Of a stretch of 64,000 nt of DNA, positions 45,215-57,672 are shown piece after piece. Within the stretch, counting starts at the first letter, position 1, and each line of letters opens with the position of its first letter. Where the stretch lies: assembly GCA_027625915.1 (NCBI GenBank), contig JANTQA010000072.1:1798001-1862000 (forward strand), read 5' to 3'. A model generated the notes under the pieces. The model was not told the origin of the DNA and did no database searches. It worked only from the letters and a program-made list of their open reading frames with translations. The translations under genes and the position numbers were made by a program. The DNA is from Anaeramoeba flamelloides (lineage: Eukaryota > Metamonada > Anaeramoebidae).

Positions 45215-45600
45215 ATAGTAAAATTCCAAAAATTGTCACATAATTAAAATGAGTTTACAAAATAATAATAAAATATTTTATTTTATATTGAAAAGTATGG
45301 TGATTTTTCAAAAAATATTGAATGGCTTTTGTTTTCTTTTTTCCAATCACATAATAACATTGTATTTTATCATTTTTTTTTTTTTTTTTTTCAATTATTA
45401 TTAGTTTAAAGTTGAGTTCCCATAAATGTACAAACCAAATATAGTTTTTTGGTGATTTCTAATTATTTGATTGATCAGCAAGTGTAGGTGGAACTTCAAA
45501 AAATTTATCAGTAATTATTTTTTATGTTGACTTCAAAATTTTTTCATCACATATTCATTATTTTATTTTGATTTGATAATCATTTATTTATTCTTTTGGG
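45215..45600 (+). repeat. Partial, diverged family D element
   Basis: Begins AGTAAAATTCCAAAAATTGT and retains TTTAAAGTTGAGTT, TTGATTGATCAGCAA and CATTATTTTATTTTGA in family order. The right end is not found. Confidence 0.4.
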
Positions 45601-47065
45601 GGTATTCAGAATGATAAATAATTTGTTAAATTTCAATTGGTGGACATCTCTAATTTATTATAACCCTTATTATTTTTATGAGGGTTTTTTTTCTTCAAAA
45701 ATTGATTTTTTCTCTTGAAAATATTGTGAATTGAGTTTTCTAGAGAATCAATAAAACAATTTGGATTTTTGTTTTGTTTATGGTTACATTTTTTTTCTAG
45801 TTGTTATTCGAAAATTTTTCTTTTTAATTAAATTTAGAGTAATTCAAGTCTACCCTTTTCCCCTTACTGTTTAATTATTATATAATCGTTCAATATCAAG
45901 TTAGAAATTTTGAATTCTTTACACTATTTGCCATACAAAACAAAAAAAAATCAAGTCAAATTTGATTATTTTTAAATAAATCAAAAATATTTGATTTTTT
46001 AATTTTGAATTTTCATTAAATGTTAAATAGTGTCATTACCAAATTAATTTTTAATACATAATACAAATATCTTCATTTTAATATTGTTTAATATTTCAAT
46101 AATATTTTATCAATAAATTAATGTAATTTTTTTTTGTAAAAAATGTTTTTTTTTTTAATGCGGCTTTTTTGGTTTTTATTTAAAAAATTATCTCAAGATT
46201 ACTTAAAAAAAATCAAAAGATATTTATCAATTTACTTTTTAATTTAAGTTGGATACTCTTAAAGTGTACTAATAACCCAAAAAATTCAACAATTTTCCAC
46301 TAAGCCAAAACTGTTCTTGATACTACTTTGTGGTATGGTGTATTTAAAAGTTAAAAACAAAATATAAATCATTTTTTTCAATAATAATTAATTTAATATG
46401 TTGATAAATGACTTGAAATCTTAAATAATCAAAAAGGGTGATATTAATACAATATCTGAAGAATTTGTTTTGAAATTCATCCTTAAATACAGTTCTAAAT
46501 GATATTTGAAGAATAAATGAAATAAAATTTCTGTTGGTTATCGAATTTTGAATTTTGAAATATTTTTTTAATTGTTTTGGGATTATTTTTCAGTTAATTC
46601 GAACTAATAACGAATATACAACTATACCAAACAAATAAATAGAGATTACATGATAAAATCTATTTTTATGAGGATTACCCATGATACTAATATTTTTAAT
46701 TAAAAATTGGAAATATTTTCAATTTCCTATTACAAAGAGTTCAATAAAGGGCAAACTTATTTATTGAGAACCCTATTTATAAAAGACCAAAAAAATAGAA
46801 AAGGAAGTAGAAATTTTTATCCTGTTTAGAATCCAAATATCATTTAGAAAAAAAATAACATATCGAGAATCAAATCTAAACATTTTCTCCTTTATGGTGA
46901 CGGGAACAGTATAAAAAACAAGGAATATATTTTTTAAATTTATATCTCAAATTGTTTGAGATACTTTTTTAAAAACTTTCAAACAAACATTTAAAAAGCA
47001 TTAGTTATTGTTTATTGAGAATTGCAATAATAAAAAATTACTCTTTCCCCACTTTAATGTTAATA

Positions 47066-47608
47066 ATCCCTGAAATTTGATAAAAAGATTATCATATATT
47101 AGGTGTATCAACTTGTTAATTTGGTTCTTAGTTGATCGATCTTGGGTTGGTATGCATTTTAAGAGTGGTCCAAAAAGATAATTTTTGACAATTTATTTTT
47201 TTTTAATTCCCAAAATCCAAATTGGTGGGTGTACGACTAATATATAGGAAGGTAAGTTATAATAGAATGTGGTTTTTGGGTTGTTGATTGAAGTTATTTA
47301 TAGATTGGGTTTTATTTGTAGCTTTTCAAAAATATATTTTTTTCATTTAGAAATTAAGTAAAAGGGAAATAAATATCTCAATTGATAAAAGCCAAAAATT
47401 TAAATTTATTCTTAAACACCTATCAGTCTTTTAATCTTACACTCTTCAATTTGGATTTTGGGAATTATAAAAAAAATAAATTGCCAAAAATTATCTTTTT
47501 GGACCACTCTTAAAATGCATACCAACCCAAGATCGATCAACTAAGAACCAAATTAACAAGTTGATACACCCAACATAAAATAATCTTTGTAAAAAATTTT
47601 AGGGATTG
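47066..47608. mobile_element. Fold-back element G with long, nearly identical arms
   Basis: Arms of about 165 bp surround a spacer of about 215 bp. Left: AATCCCTGAAATTTG, then GTGTATCAACTTGTTAATTT, GATCGATCTTGGGTTGGTAT and TTTTAAGAGTGGTCCAAAAA. The right arm repeats these blocks inverted with only a handful of differences. No ORF. It ends about 490 bp upstream of the TBC gene start. The arm identity makes it the youngest-looking palindrome in the window apart from those at the right edge. Confidence 0.85.
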
Positions 47609-48098
47609 TAACCTTATATTATTCTTTTGTAGTTCTTGCAAAAAAATTGGTTTGGTAGTGGTGTTATTGGGTCCTTTAAAAATGGCTATCATCAGAAACA
47701 ATTATGATATTTTGGCTTCAGAAAAATGAAGTTTATCAATTTTTTGGTTGATTTCCAAATTAACGAAAAATTAACATATTTTCTCTTTCACATCTAACCA
47801 GAAAAAAAAAGCAAAATTTCAACGATGTTTGACTCCAAAAAGAAATACTACAACGTTCGTTAGAATTTTGGTATTTCCTTTTCTATTTTTGTAAAAAATA
47901 TTTATTCTCAAAAAATAATTCGTCTTTTGGATTGTTTTTAGAAGTCAGGAATTTACCAAAAAAAGTCTCTTTTCATTTCATCAAAAACCCAACTCTTTTT
48001 TCCAAATAGATTTGATTTTTTGCTACTTTAAAAGCTCAAACCAAAAGAGCTTTTTAATTAACTGTCTTTTCAACTTTTCAATTCATTTTTATCTTCTT

Positions 48099-51000
48099 AT
48101 GTCTGGAATCGAAGAAACTGACTATTTTCTAGATGAGAAATTAGAAATAATAACAAGCACTGACACCAACGAATCTGAAAAAAGCGGATCTGAAACTCGA
48201 AAGTCAGAAAATAAAAAGCAAAATGTACTTAAATTTCAATTTATTGAAGCAAAGGAGAAAGAAAATAAATTAAATGCAAACACAAGAAGACTTGCGATCA
48301 ACCCGATGGCCCTGAACAAAAACAACTTCCAAAGGAATTCTATTCAAATCCTCTACTCTGGTTCCATTGTTGGATATCAAGATCCGAAAACACAACAAAT
48401 CATGGGTGTTCATAACGAAGAAAAAAACTCGAGGCATTCCCTTCCAAATCTAACAGAATACAATTACAACAGATACGGGTTTTTAATTGAAAAGGATCCG
48501 ATAACATATACAGACAAAGAACTCTGCAAAAAAACACAATTTGAAAAGTATTTGAATTCAAAATGGATGAATATCAAGAAAAATTGGCACAAAACCCAAA
48601 ACAAAAAACCAAAGCAACTCAAAAAGTTGATTCGTTCTGGAATTCCAAACAGCTTTAGGGGTGTGGTCTGGGAGCATTTAATTGGATCCTATCGAATTTC
48701 TCAAAAATATCCAAACGTCTACCCAAAGCTCATTTCAAATATCGATCCAGATCTTGAAACAGAGATCAGGAAAGATTTAAATCGAACATTTCCTTTCCAT
48801 GAAAATTTCCAAAATGGTTCTTTGTAAGTTTTTTATTTTTTTGTTTTCTTTCTTATCAATCTGTACAAGAGAGACTCTTTTTTCAAGAATTTTTTAACAC
48901 CATGGCAATAGGAAGAACTGTCATTGTTTCGATTGGACATAAAAAAAACAAACAGACAGAATCATTTTTTTGAAACTTCACTAAGGGCTATCTAAAATTA
49001 AGCCACTATGAAGAGAGTGTGTGAATCAAAACATTATTTGACTTATTCTATTTATCTCTTGAAATCCAGAAGAACTATTAAATTTCAAAATTTTATGGAA
49101 TTGGAAATTAGTGAATGATCAAAATTCTTAATGGTTAGTACTAAAAACCACAACCCAACCATGTTTCTGTTAAGGCAAGTATTATCGAGTTTACAGTGTA
49201 AACCTTTGAAAAAATCAAGCCTTATCAAAAATGGTTGGGTAGTGGTTTTTACTACAATCTTCCAATTTGGGATCTGATCTGGGAAAATTTCAAATTCCAT
49301 AAAATTTTGAAATTTAATAGTTCTTCTGGATTTCAAGAGATAAATAGAATAAGATCACAAATGTTTTGATTCATACACCTCCCACGGTGGCTTTATTTTA
49401 GATATTACCTAAGGCGGTTTAGAATAAGTATTTGTGATAAATAATTAAAGCCCAATGAACAGCCAATGTATAGCTTTGAAAAAAATATCTGTCATGAAAA
49501 TAATCCCTGACACAATTATTAATTGTTAAGATATTACGAAAATTGTTGTGTAATTCCTTAATAATTTCTTTTTTTATGAATAAAACTTTTAAAATTATAA
49601 CTCGCCCACTTATTAGAATGATGATTAATGAAATTATAATTGTTCCTAAAACAATATTCGATCAATCAAAAAACAAGAATAAAAATTATCTATTTTCCAA
49701 ACTCTAGCAAACCTTTAAAAAACTCTATTTTTTTTTTCAAAAAAAGTCGATCTACTTTAGCTATCAAACAATTATTTGAGTATTCGAGAGACACTCTACT
49801 TTAATGAACTTTAGGTTGGTTTATTATTGGGTTCATAGAAATTTTGGTTATTTATAAAAAAAGATTTGATTTACAATATTAGAAATTACACAACAATTTT
49901 CGTAATATTTAACAATTAATAATCGTGTCAGGGATTATTTTCATGACAGGTATTTTTTCAATACTATACCAATATAAAAGGTGATTTATTATAACTGTCA
50001 TATTCTATTTATGAGGTTTTCGCCTTTCGATATGCTTTATACTTCAATTTGTTTCATTTTAAATTTGTTTCATTTTAAATTTGTTTGGCATTGTAGGAAA
50101 TATTGAAAATTAATTTTAGGCTAGTATATGGTAAAGGTAATTCGTTAATTGATTTGTACCAATAAATTATTAATTATACCACTAAATTCAAAAAAAGATA
50201 AAAAAATTTTTTGTTCAATTTCCATTTTATGAAATCGGAGTACTCATTATTTTCAAAACATTTTAGACAAAGAAAATTTTCAAATATCAACTCTTTTACA
50301 ATGTGTCTTTACATTTAACCCAATAAAATTCTTTATTAAAAGCTAGTTGTAAAAAAAGTTACAAAATGGAAATTGAACAAAAAACTTGAAAACATTTTTT
50401 TGAATTTTTGAATTTTACAATTTTTTTTGTTTAATGTTAAATGGGGATTTTGATATTAAATTTTAATTAATTTCTCAAGAATTAATAAATTTGTGATTTT
50501 AATAATATAGTTTTAGAAACAATAATAATCAGTTTATTATCAATAGTTAATTCTTTATAAAAACATAATTAAAAAAAAATCTTGATAACATTGAATTTTT
50601 CGGTTTATTTTCAAATGAAAATTGGGATTTTAATATCTGATACTTGTGTAATCTTCAAAAAAAAAATTCTGATTATTTTTGAAGTTTTGGAATATGCTTA
50701 TTTTTCTTTCTCTCTCGTTTCCAAAAGTTTTTTTGAAACGATAATGGTGAAACCTGTTGGTTCTTTTACACTTTACTATTCTTTTTTAAGGTTTTGAATC
50801 TTGTTCGTTTTTTTTTATTATTATTATTTTTTTAAATATAATCTATTTCGTTTAACTGTTTTTATTATAATAATTTCTTCTTCCTCTTGAATCTTTAAAA
50901 ACCGGGTTGTTACTACACTGATATAAATATGAATGTTGTAAAAAATAGATTTTTTACAATTTTCGAGATAAATAAAGAGTTCTAACATTTGTCCAAATTT

Positions 51001-53257
51001 TGGTAATAGAAAATATTATATCTGATTATCATTATAGACTAATAATAATTTTAATCAAAAAATCTTTTGCTAAACCCAAATATTTCAATTTTATAAAAAA
51101 ATAATTGTTGAAACCAAAAAAAGATATTGGTTTTTACCAAACGATTTTACATTGAAAATCCCATTACAACTCAAAAATCAAAACGGGCATTTCGTTTACT
51201 ATAAACAAAAATTTGAATAAATACATGGAACTCTTTATTTATCTCTAAAATTGTAAAAACTCTATTTTTTACAACATTCCATATTTACACTTATGTATGT
51301 GAATTTTTTTTTTTTCATTTTCCAGTGGATTGGTTTTTTGTTGTCGTGTATGTTCATTAGATATCATTGATTCTTCTTTTTAGGGGATTCTTTGACAGTT
51401 TTAGTTTTTTACACAGTCATTTTTACCTTTTAATACATTTATCAATCATTAAAGATTAAATTGCCAAAATTTGTGAAAATAAAATAAATAAATAAAAAAT
51501 AATTTTTTCCAAGTCGAATTTCCAAAAAAAAAAATTCCAAATATCGATTATACTTTATAATTGCCCACAAATAATAAATAAGAAATAAGTCGAATAATAT
51601 AAATTAGACAATAGTTGATGTCTATATGATACAGATCTAATCAATCTATATATTTTCTTAAAAAAATATAAAAAATTTTAATGACTCACCTTTGAGAAAT
51701 AAAAAAAAATGTACATTCTGATCTTCAATTGAAGATCTAAATAAAATTCCAATAGAAACCAATATGATTTTTCTACAATAATTTTCACTGTTTAAATAGC
51801 ATTCGAATAACACATTTTTACTTCAGTGACATACAGATCTTGCAATAAAAAAAATTTTTTTACAAATGAATTAGATATCAAAAAATAAATCGAAAAAAAA
51901 AAAAAAAAAATGAAAAAATAAAGAAAAAATGATTTCAATTTTGAAAATTTCGAAAATAAATTTTTTCTTCTAATAACTATTCAAACCCTTTAAACACATC
52001 TAATTCAAATCCCACAACTTTTTTCTTTGACTGGAAAATAGTTAAGTTGTAAAATTAACACTTAAAATTTAAATATTTTTCAAATTAATGTGTAATTGTT
52101 CTTTATTTATATCTCTATCGTTTATCAATCTCTCTATCGTTTATCAATCTCTAAATAAAAATAATAATGATCAAAATAGCCAAGAGCCATTATTTCGTAT
52201 CTTGATAGCTTGGTCAAATTGTGAAGAAAGCGAGGATATAGGATATGTTCAAGGGATGCCATTTATCGCAGGTGCTTTTTTAATATATTTAACTGAAGAA
52301 GATGCATTTTATGCATTTAAATATTTAATGACCAAATATCAAGTAAGAGAAATTTTTAGATCCGGTTTCCCTTTAATATGGATATATATTTACCAATTGG
52401 AAAAATTATTAGAAATTCATTTACCAGATCTTTTTAATCATTTAAAAAAAGAAGGTTTGAAACTTCAAGATTTTGTATTGCCTTGGTTAATAGGTATTTT
52501 TGCAGAAAGATTTAGTTTTGAGATAGTTGTCAGGATTTGGGATATTTATTTTAATGAAGGTAGTTGTTTTTTATTAAAATTTATATTATCTCTGTTATCA
52601 TGGAAAAAGAAAGAAATTTTATCACTCGGGCATGATGATATATATTTTTTATTGCAAAACCTTTCAAAAACAAATTGTAATATCGATTTTCTAATCTCTA
52701 GAGCTTTAAATTTTAAAATAAAAGAAAAGGAACTTCAGGGGTGGGCTTCAGAATATAAAAAAAAACATAATATAAAATTTCAAATTTTTAATCAAGAAAA
52801 ACTCGATAAGAACTTGTTTATTCAATCACAGTCAATTGAGAAGCAATTGTCTTCTAGATCATCTGGAAGTCTTATAAAGCCCGGAAACAATAGGGATTGT
52901 GGCATAAGTAGTGATGATGATGAGATTCATAAAAACAAGACCTCAAGGGGGGGAAAGGAAAAAAATAAAACCAAAATTAGAAAAGACAAAAAAAGAAAAA
53001 AGCATAAAAACAGTGGAAAAGACAAAAATGATTGGCATTATTATTCAAAACAAAAAAAAATGAATTTCCATTATAATAAAGAATATTCAAAAAAAAATAC
53101 AAAAAATTTTGGAATTCAGCAAAGAATTGACATTAGTATAATACAACAAAGGAAAATTGAGAAATTAAAAAAAAAAAAAAAATACCAAAAAAAAAGGAAA
53201 AAAAGAAAACAAAAGCTTCAACAAAAGAAAAGAACATCAAAATCAAAAAAAAAATAA
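48099..53257 (+). CDS. TBC-domain RabGAP, two exons
   Basis: Exon 1 is 48099-48823 (donor GTAAGT) and exon 2 begins at 52180 (acceptor CAAAATAG). The phases join to give NGSF-QEPLFRILIAWS across a 3,356-bp intron, 600 residues in all. The TBC domain spans about residues 185-450: LIRSGIPNSFRGVVWEHLIG, the arginine-finger motif IRKDLNRTFPFH, the glutamine-finger motif IGYVQGMPFIAG, then FPLIWIYIYQLEKLL, LPWLIGIFAERF and VVRIWDIYF. Both catalytic fingers are present, so it should be an active GTPase-activating protein for a Rab, acting in membrane traffic. The N-terminal 180 residues are polar and unrecognised; the C-terminus is Lys-rich. After the A16 at 53167-53182 a neighbouring frame stays coding-like to a TGA at 53394-53396 (e.g. 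KTWNHLKNSNVNYYSKNTDE), so the true C-terminus may be longer. Confidence 0.9.
48980..49412. mobile_element. Palindromic element H in TBC intron
   Basis: Arms of about 120 bp. GAATCAAAACATT, TATTCTATTTATCTCTTGAA, ATCCAGAAGAACTATTAAAT and TTCAAAATTTTATGGAATT occur on the left and inverted on the right. The centre is also self-complementary (ACCACAACCCAACCAT / ATGGTTGGGTAGTGGT). The outer ends carry TATCTAAAAT(T)AAAGCCAC, though the outermost bases are worn. Confidence 0.8.
49476..49961. mobile_element. Inverted-end element I in TBC intron
   Basis: Left end TTGAAAAAAATATCTGTCAT, then GAAAATAATCCCTGACAC, TTATTAATTGTTAA and TACGAAAATTGTTGTGTAAT. The right end is the same blocks inverted with few changes. 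Arms about 80 bp, total 486 bp. No ORF. Confidence 0.85.
50206..50387. mobile_element. Small inverted-repeat element J in TBC intron
   Basis: TTTTTTGTTCAATTTCCATT at the left is matched by AATGGAAATTGAACAAAAAA at the right. Arms about 28 bp, total about 180 bp. A Tc1-like ACTAAATTCAAAAA lies just outside the left arm. Confidence 0.5.
50911..51297. mobile_element. Inverted-end element K in TBC intron
   Basis: Left arm: TAAATATGAATGTTGTAAAA, ATAGATTTTTTACAATTTT and GAGATAAATAAAGAGTTC. The right arm is its inverse with about one change in ten. Arms about 80 bp, total about 387 bp. Confidence 0.75.
51703..51995 (+). repeat. Dispersed repeat R, copy 2, in TBC intron
   Basis: Same orientation and block order as 1349-1634. 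It lies about 185 bp before the exon 2 acceptor. Confidence 0.6.
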
Positions 53258-54649
53258 TAATAAGAAAAATATAAAAACTTGGAATCATCTTAAAAATTCA
53301 AATGTAAATTATTATTCTAAGAATACAGACGAAAATTACATGAAGGGTATAGAAATGAATTCAATTTTCTTAATGGATATTCAAAATGTATATTGAAGAG
53401 AAGAATTAAAAAAATCGGAAATTCAAAAAAATCTCTAACAAAAATAATTAGTTAAATCAAAAAAAAAAAAAAAAAAATATAAAAAAGTATTTCTACGTAT
53501 TTTTTTTTTACACTTATAGGATGTTAATATTGAAACATAAAAAAAACATTAATAAAAGGTGAAATATTTATATCAAATTTATCTTGAAATTTTAAATGTT
53601 ATAAGTAAAAAATATCTTTTTCCAGAATTCTAATTTTAACTATTATAGATATATCAAATGCCAAAATCATAACGATATAATTATTTTTAATTTCTGTTTA
53701 TTTTGATTTATTATATCACATGAAAATATTTTGTATTGATTTTCTAATCAAAAATCTAAAATAAAATTAATTTTTTTCTATTCAAATTTTATTAATATTG
53801 TGATTTCTTTAAAAATATTAAAATAAACAATAATAACTTAATATTTGTCAATATTTTATAATTTGATGTTTGTTTTTGAAAAATATTTAATGAACTGAAA
53901 AAAATAAATATCAATTCAAAATTTTTAACATAACCATATTCAATTTAGACATATTAAATTTCAATTTGAGAGAAAAAAAACTGGTAGAATATATTTTATG
54001 GGAAAAACTAAATTAGAATCACCAACTTATTCAAAATTTAACAATGTTTTATAAATTACAATATCCACAAAAAAAAAACAAAAAATTAATAATTATCAAT
54101 CAAAATCATGTCAAGAGTGTGTTAAAACTTTTGAAGTGAAGTTTTATTGTTCCAGGTTAAAATTTAATAAAATACTCAATATGCTAAAGAGAGAATTGTT
54201 CAGTGGTTGAATTCGCAACTTCGAATTCAAATAATATTTAAGCACAGTAATTAGAAGTATTTTAATCTCAATTTATTTTTCCCAGATAAAACGAAGATTC
54301 TTGTAAAAAAAAATAAAATAAAATATATTTAAGTGAAGAAATATCAAAAAAAAATAAAAAAAAATAGAATCCAGTAATAAGAAAAAAAGTAAAAGTTAGT
54401 AAAACTTGGTGAATTTGTTTGTTTAAGTTGTGGGTGGTATTTAGATGTGAATTCCTTTTTTCTTCAGAACAGATCTTGAAATATTGATTTAAAAGTATTT
54501 GATAGTGATGTTATATATTTTTTTTATGTTCATTTTTCACAGTAGTTTATCTTAATCATCTTTGGTAATGAATTTGAAGTTAAAATCTTTGGTTTTTTTG
54601 AGGTGCTTTTTGGATTGTTTACTGTTTTTTTTTTTTTTTCATTTCTTGT

Positions 54650-55640
54650 TTTTAGTACCTATATGAAATTTTGGATCTGATCAATTTTTTTTTTAACAAC
54701 TTGGGTATTTTTTGTATTTTTACCCTTTTGATAATATTTGTATTTCTATTCAGGCTATTGTTGAAGGATTTCAGTTTGCAAGGTGTTGTTGAGGAATTCC
54801 TGTTGTCCGAAGAAGTTTTCTTTATAATGGGCGATTTAATGTTTTTTTTTTTTTCAGCTTCCAGAATTTACCATCTTATTAAGGTTCTGATTTATCTAAA
54901 TATAGAATTTTCATTTAGTGTATGAGTCTTTTTTTTATTTTTTATTTCTACATATTCTCTCAATCTATCTGCTCTTTCTTGTCTATGTTAAAATACTCAG
55001 ATATGTGATCCAGTTTTGTGTATCTTTCTTGTTGATGGAATTATCTTTCCTCGTATGGATGATATTTTATGTCGGTTATATATTTATTATATTATTAAAT
55101 TATATAATGAATGAAAAAGTTCACATGTAAAATTAAAAGAAATTGGGTTTTCAAAAAATTTTAATATCAAATTTTTTCAGTTTCCTCTTTTTCTTTCACT
55201 CGAAGAGAAGAATTTTTATGGTTTATTTATTAAAAAGTTGAGAGAGAGAAAAAAAATATACAGTTCTTATTTGGTAAAATAATATTGAATGGGAGAAATA
55301 GTTGAGATCATTTGGATTCTTCTTATATGTAAATACATTGTATTGTAGCCAATTTACTTTGTTACGGTAATAAATTTGAGTACTATACAAATTTCTACTA
55401 AATATTGTAGTTTAGCAAAAAGTTGGTTTTTAGGTTGTGTTTGATGAAATTTTCAACATAAATAATAAAAGAGAGTAACACAATAATAAAAAAATCAAAA
55501 ATTGGATTTGTGAAGTTTTTTTGTAACCCTGAGTACTGAGTGAGATGGTGTTCATTCCCCTTTATGTTAATTATGTTTTTTCTCTTTTTCTTGACTTTGT
55601 TTGAAAATATTTTCCATTTTTTTTTTTTTTCATTTTTTTC
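54650..55640 (-). other. Possible minus-strand gene or relic, fragmented
   Basis: Minus-strand translation gives several Ser/Asn/Lys-rich, protein-like segments in differing frames. One at about 54660-54850 reads SPIIKKTSSDNRNSSTTPCK, then LKSFNNSLNRNTNIIKR, with a stop. Another at about 55000-55075 reads RHKISSIRGKIIPSTRKIH. Near 55610 an ATG gives MENIFKQSQEKEKKHN. The apparent plus-strand hydrophobic ORFs (54671-54925, 54918-55130) are most likely shadows of these. Whether this is a spliced gene, homopolymer-broken sequence or a pseudogene cannot be decided here. No domain was recognised. Confidence 0.3.
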
Positions 55641-55844
55641 AAGAAAGGTTTCTTATTTGATGTAACCTTACATGGTATTATATCTAGGATAAGATAAATA
55701 TTAATTAATTAATTTTTTTCAGTATAAAAAGTGAAATAATTTTACTAAACTGCTGATCTTCACTAATAAAAAATAAATAATTATAAAAATCGAAGAAATG
55801 GGATTTTCTTTTCATTTTATCAATTCTATATATATATATATATA

Positions 55845-56073
55845 TAAACAAAATTTCAAAAATAGGGGCAGATTTTTCATCCTAAAAAAAATTGTTGATT
55901 TGTTTTTTAATTTGAATAATAATGTATTTTACTAAAAGTGTTTAGATATAATAACCAAAATAGATTCATAAATAAAAATATAGTGTAATCACTTTATTTT
56001 TTGAAAGGCAAAAGAAAAAAGAAAAAAATATTAAAAAAAAAGTTGGCCCGTAATTTTGAAATTTAGTTTATTA
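55845..56073. mobile_element. Short Tc1-like MITE flanked by TA repeats
   Basis: Left end TAAACAAAATTTCAAAAATA, then GGGGCAGA. Right end TTGGCCCGTAATTTTGAAAT, then TTAGTTTA. The ends are imperfect inverses and both abut TA dinucleotide runs. 229 bp. Confidence 0.6.
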
Positions 56074-57505
56074 CTATATATATATATATATATATACTCT
56101 AATTAAGGAAAAGATAAATTGGATCTCAAGAAATATAATAACAAAAAAGAATCCCTTCAAAAATTCTGCTTTTTATTCTCTTTTTATTAAAATAAAACAA
56201 ATCTCAAAAAATTGTTATTGACTTTTCATTTTTATTTCTTAAAAAATATTTATATTTAGTAATTGAAATTATAATTTTTAGAAATAATTTTAAATATAAT
56301 TTACTATGTATAATGTTTTGTCCTAAAATTACTCTACCTTTTCAACAATTTCCAATCGAATGAAAATGAAAATAAAATAAAATTATTTTTCTTATTAAAA
56401 ATTCCAATATAAAAACGTAAAAAAAGAAATTCTAAAAATATCTCTATTAATTTTTGTGTGTTGTTTGTAATCATATTTTACTGTTTTACATGCAAAATTT
56501 CAACAGAATAATTTTGTTTTTAAAATTGCACTCGTAAATATTGAATCAAATCGTTGGTTTTGAGGGTGGGGTTAATGTTTAATGGTCTAGTCACTTGTCA
56601 TTTATTTGATCCATACTCAATTAAGGGCTTACTAGACCAAAAATGAAAATTGTGAAATAGCACTTCATTTGACCCATTAAACAATAATAACAAAAAATTA
56701 AAAAATATTCCCATGATCTCAATTTAAAAAAAATCAGATAACAAAAAAAAAAAAATTGTATCATCAGAATCCTAATTAGTAAAAAATTCGATTAACAAAA
56801 AAAAATTATACGATCTCATTGGAAAAACATTCAATTAAAAAAAAAAGTTTAAAAGAATTCTCAAATTCCAAAAAATCAAAAAAAAAATAAAAAAAATAAT
56901 TGTTTTGTTATTTTATAATTCCAAATGCTATAAATTTCATCAATTTAAAACAATTTTTTTTCCTCAAGTACATAATCAATTTTATTCAGTTAAATATAAT
57001 TTGAAGTTATTTTTATTACTCTCTATATTTCACTAAGGAGGTATTTTGTAACGTTCTTTCGATAAAAATAATTCATTTGAAAAATGAAAAAAATTCAAAA
57101 AAAAATCTTCGAGATCTCAAAAAGCAACACTTTGAAACTAATAGACAGTTTTAATTCAAATTTATAATTCACAATCATTCAAATTATGAATCAAGTGTAC
57201 ATGTTGGTCATTTTTTTCTAAAAATATTGAATAGTTTTTGATTTTTAATTTTTAGAGATCGATTATACATCATATGTTGATTTATTTTTTATTTGTATTA
57301 CTTAGCGAAAAAAATTTCTAAAAATTGTTTTTTTTTCAATTCCAAAAAATTATTTTTTACTGTAATGACTTGAACTTAAGAAGAATAAATAACTGGATCA
57401 ATAAAAGGATAACAATAATAAGAAAATAAATTTTGGTTTGTATTAAAAAAAAAATTATTTTCAATGTAAAAATTTAACTGTTTTAATATTTTGTTTGTTA
57501 ATACA

Positions 57506-57638
57506 TTAATCACTCGAACTTTGTGTATTGTTTGAAGATGGGCTGTCATGTGTATCCGTTGTATCACTGGTATCGCTTGAAGAGGTGTTATTTCTTGTAT
57601 CACTTGAATTATTTGAAGAAATAGATTGGCTTTGTTTT

Positions 57639-57672
<34 letters not shown>

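Larger units (their letters stand above)
41192..48098. other. 6.9 kb gene-poor stretch between cullin and TBC genes
   Basis: No gene was recognised. It holds a TA/TG microsatellite just past the cullin 3' end, repeat F copy 2 with an inserted repeat E, a half copy of family A (45019-45110), a partial family D (45215-45600) and a young fold-back element (47066-47608). A segment at about 42170-42240 (AAAATGATTTGAATTGTTAT) is the inverse of 40770-40830 inside cullin intron 8. The short ORFs at 42486 and 43504 are A/T-run artefacts. Confidence 0.5.
53397..57505. other. 4.1 kb stretch between the TBC and Dispatched-like genes
   Basis: Convergent 3' ends of the two neighbouring genes. It contains minus-strand coding-like pieces (54650-55640) and a short TA-flanked element (55845-56073). 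The rest is A/T-rich with nothing recognisable. Confidence 0.5.

Noticed and set aside
54671-55130. Two small plus-strand membrane-protein ORFs
   Set aside because: Their hydrophobicity follows from T-richness, and the minus strand is more protein-like over the same bases.
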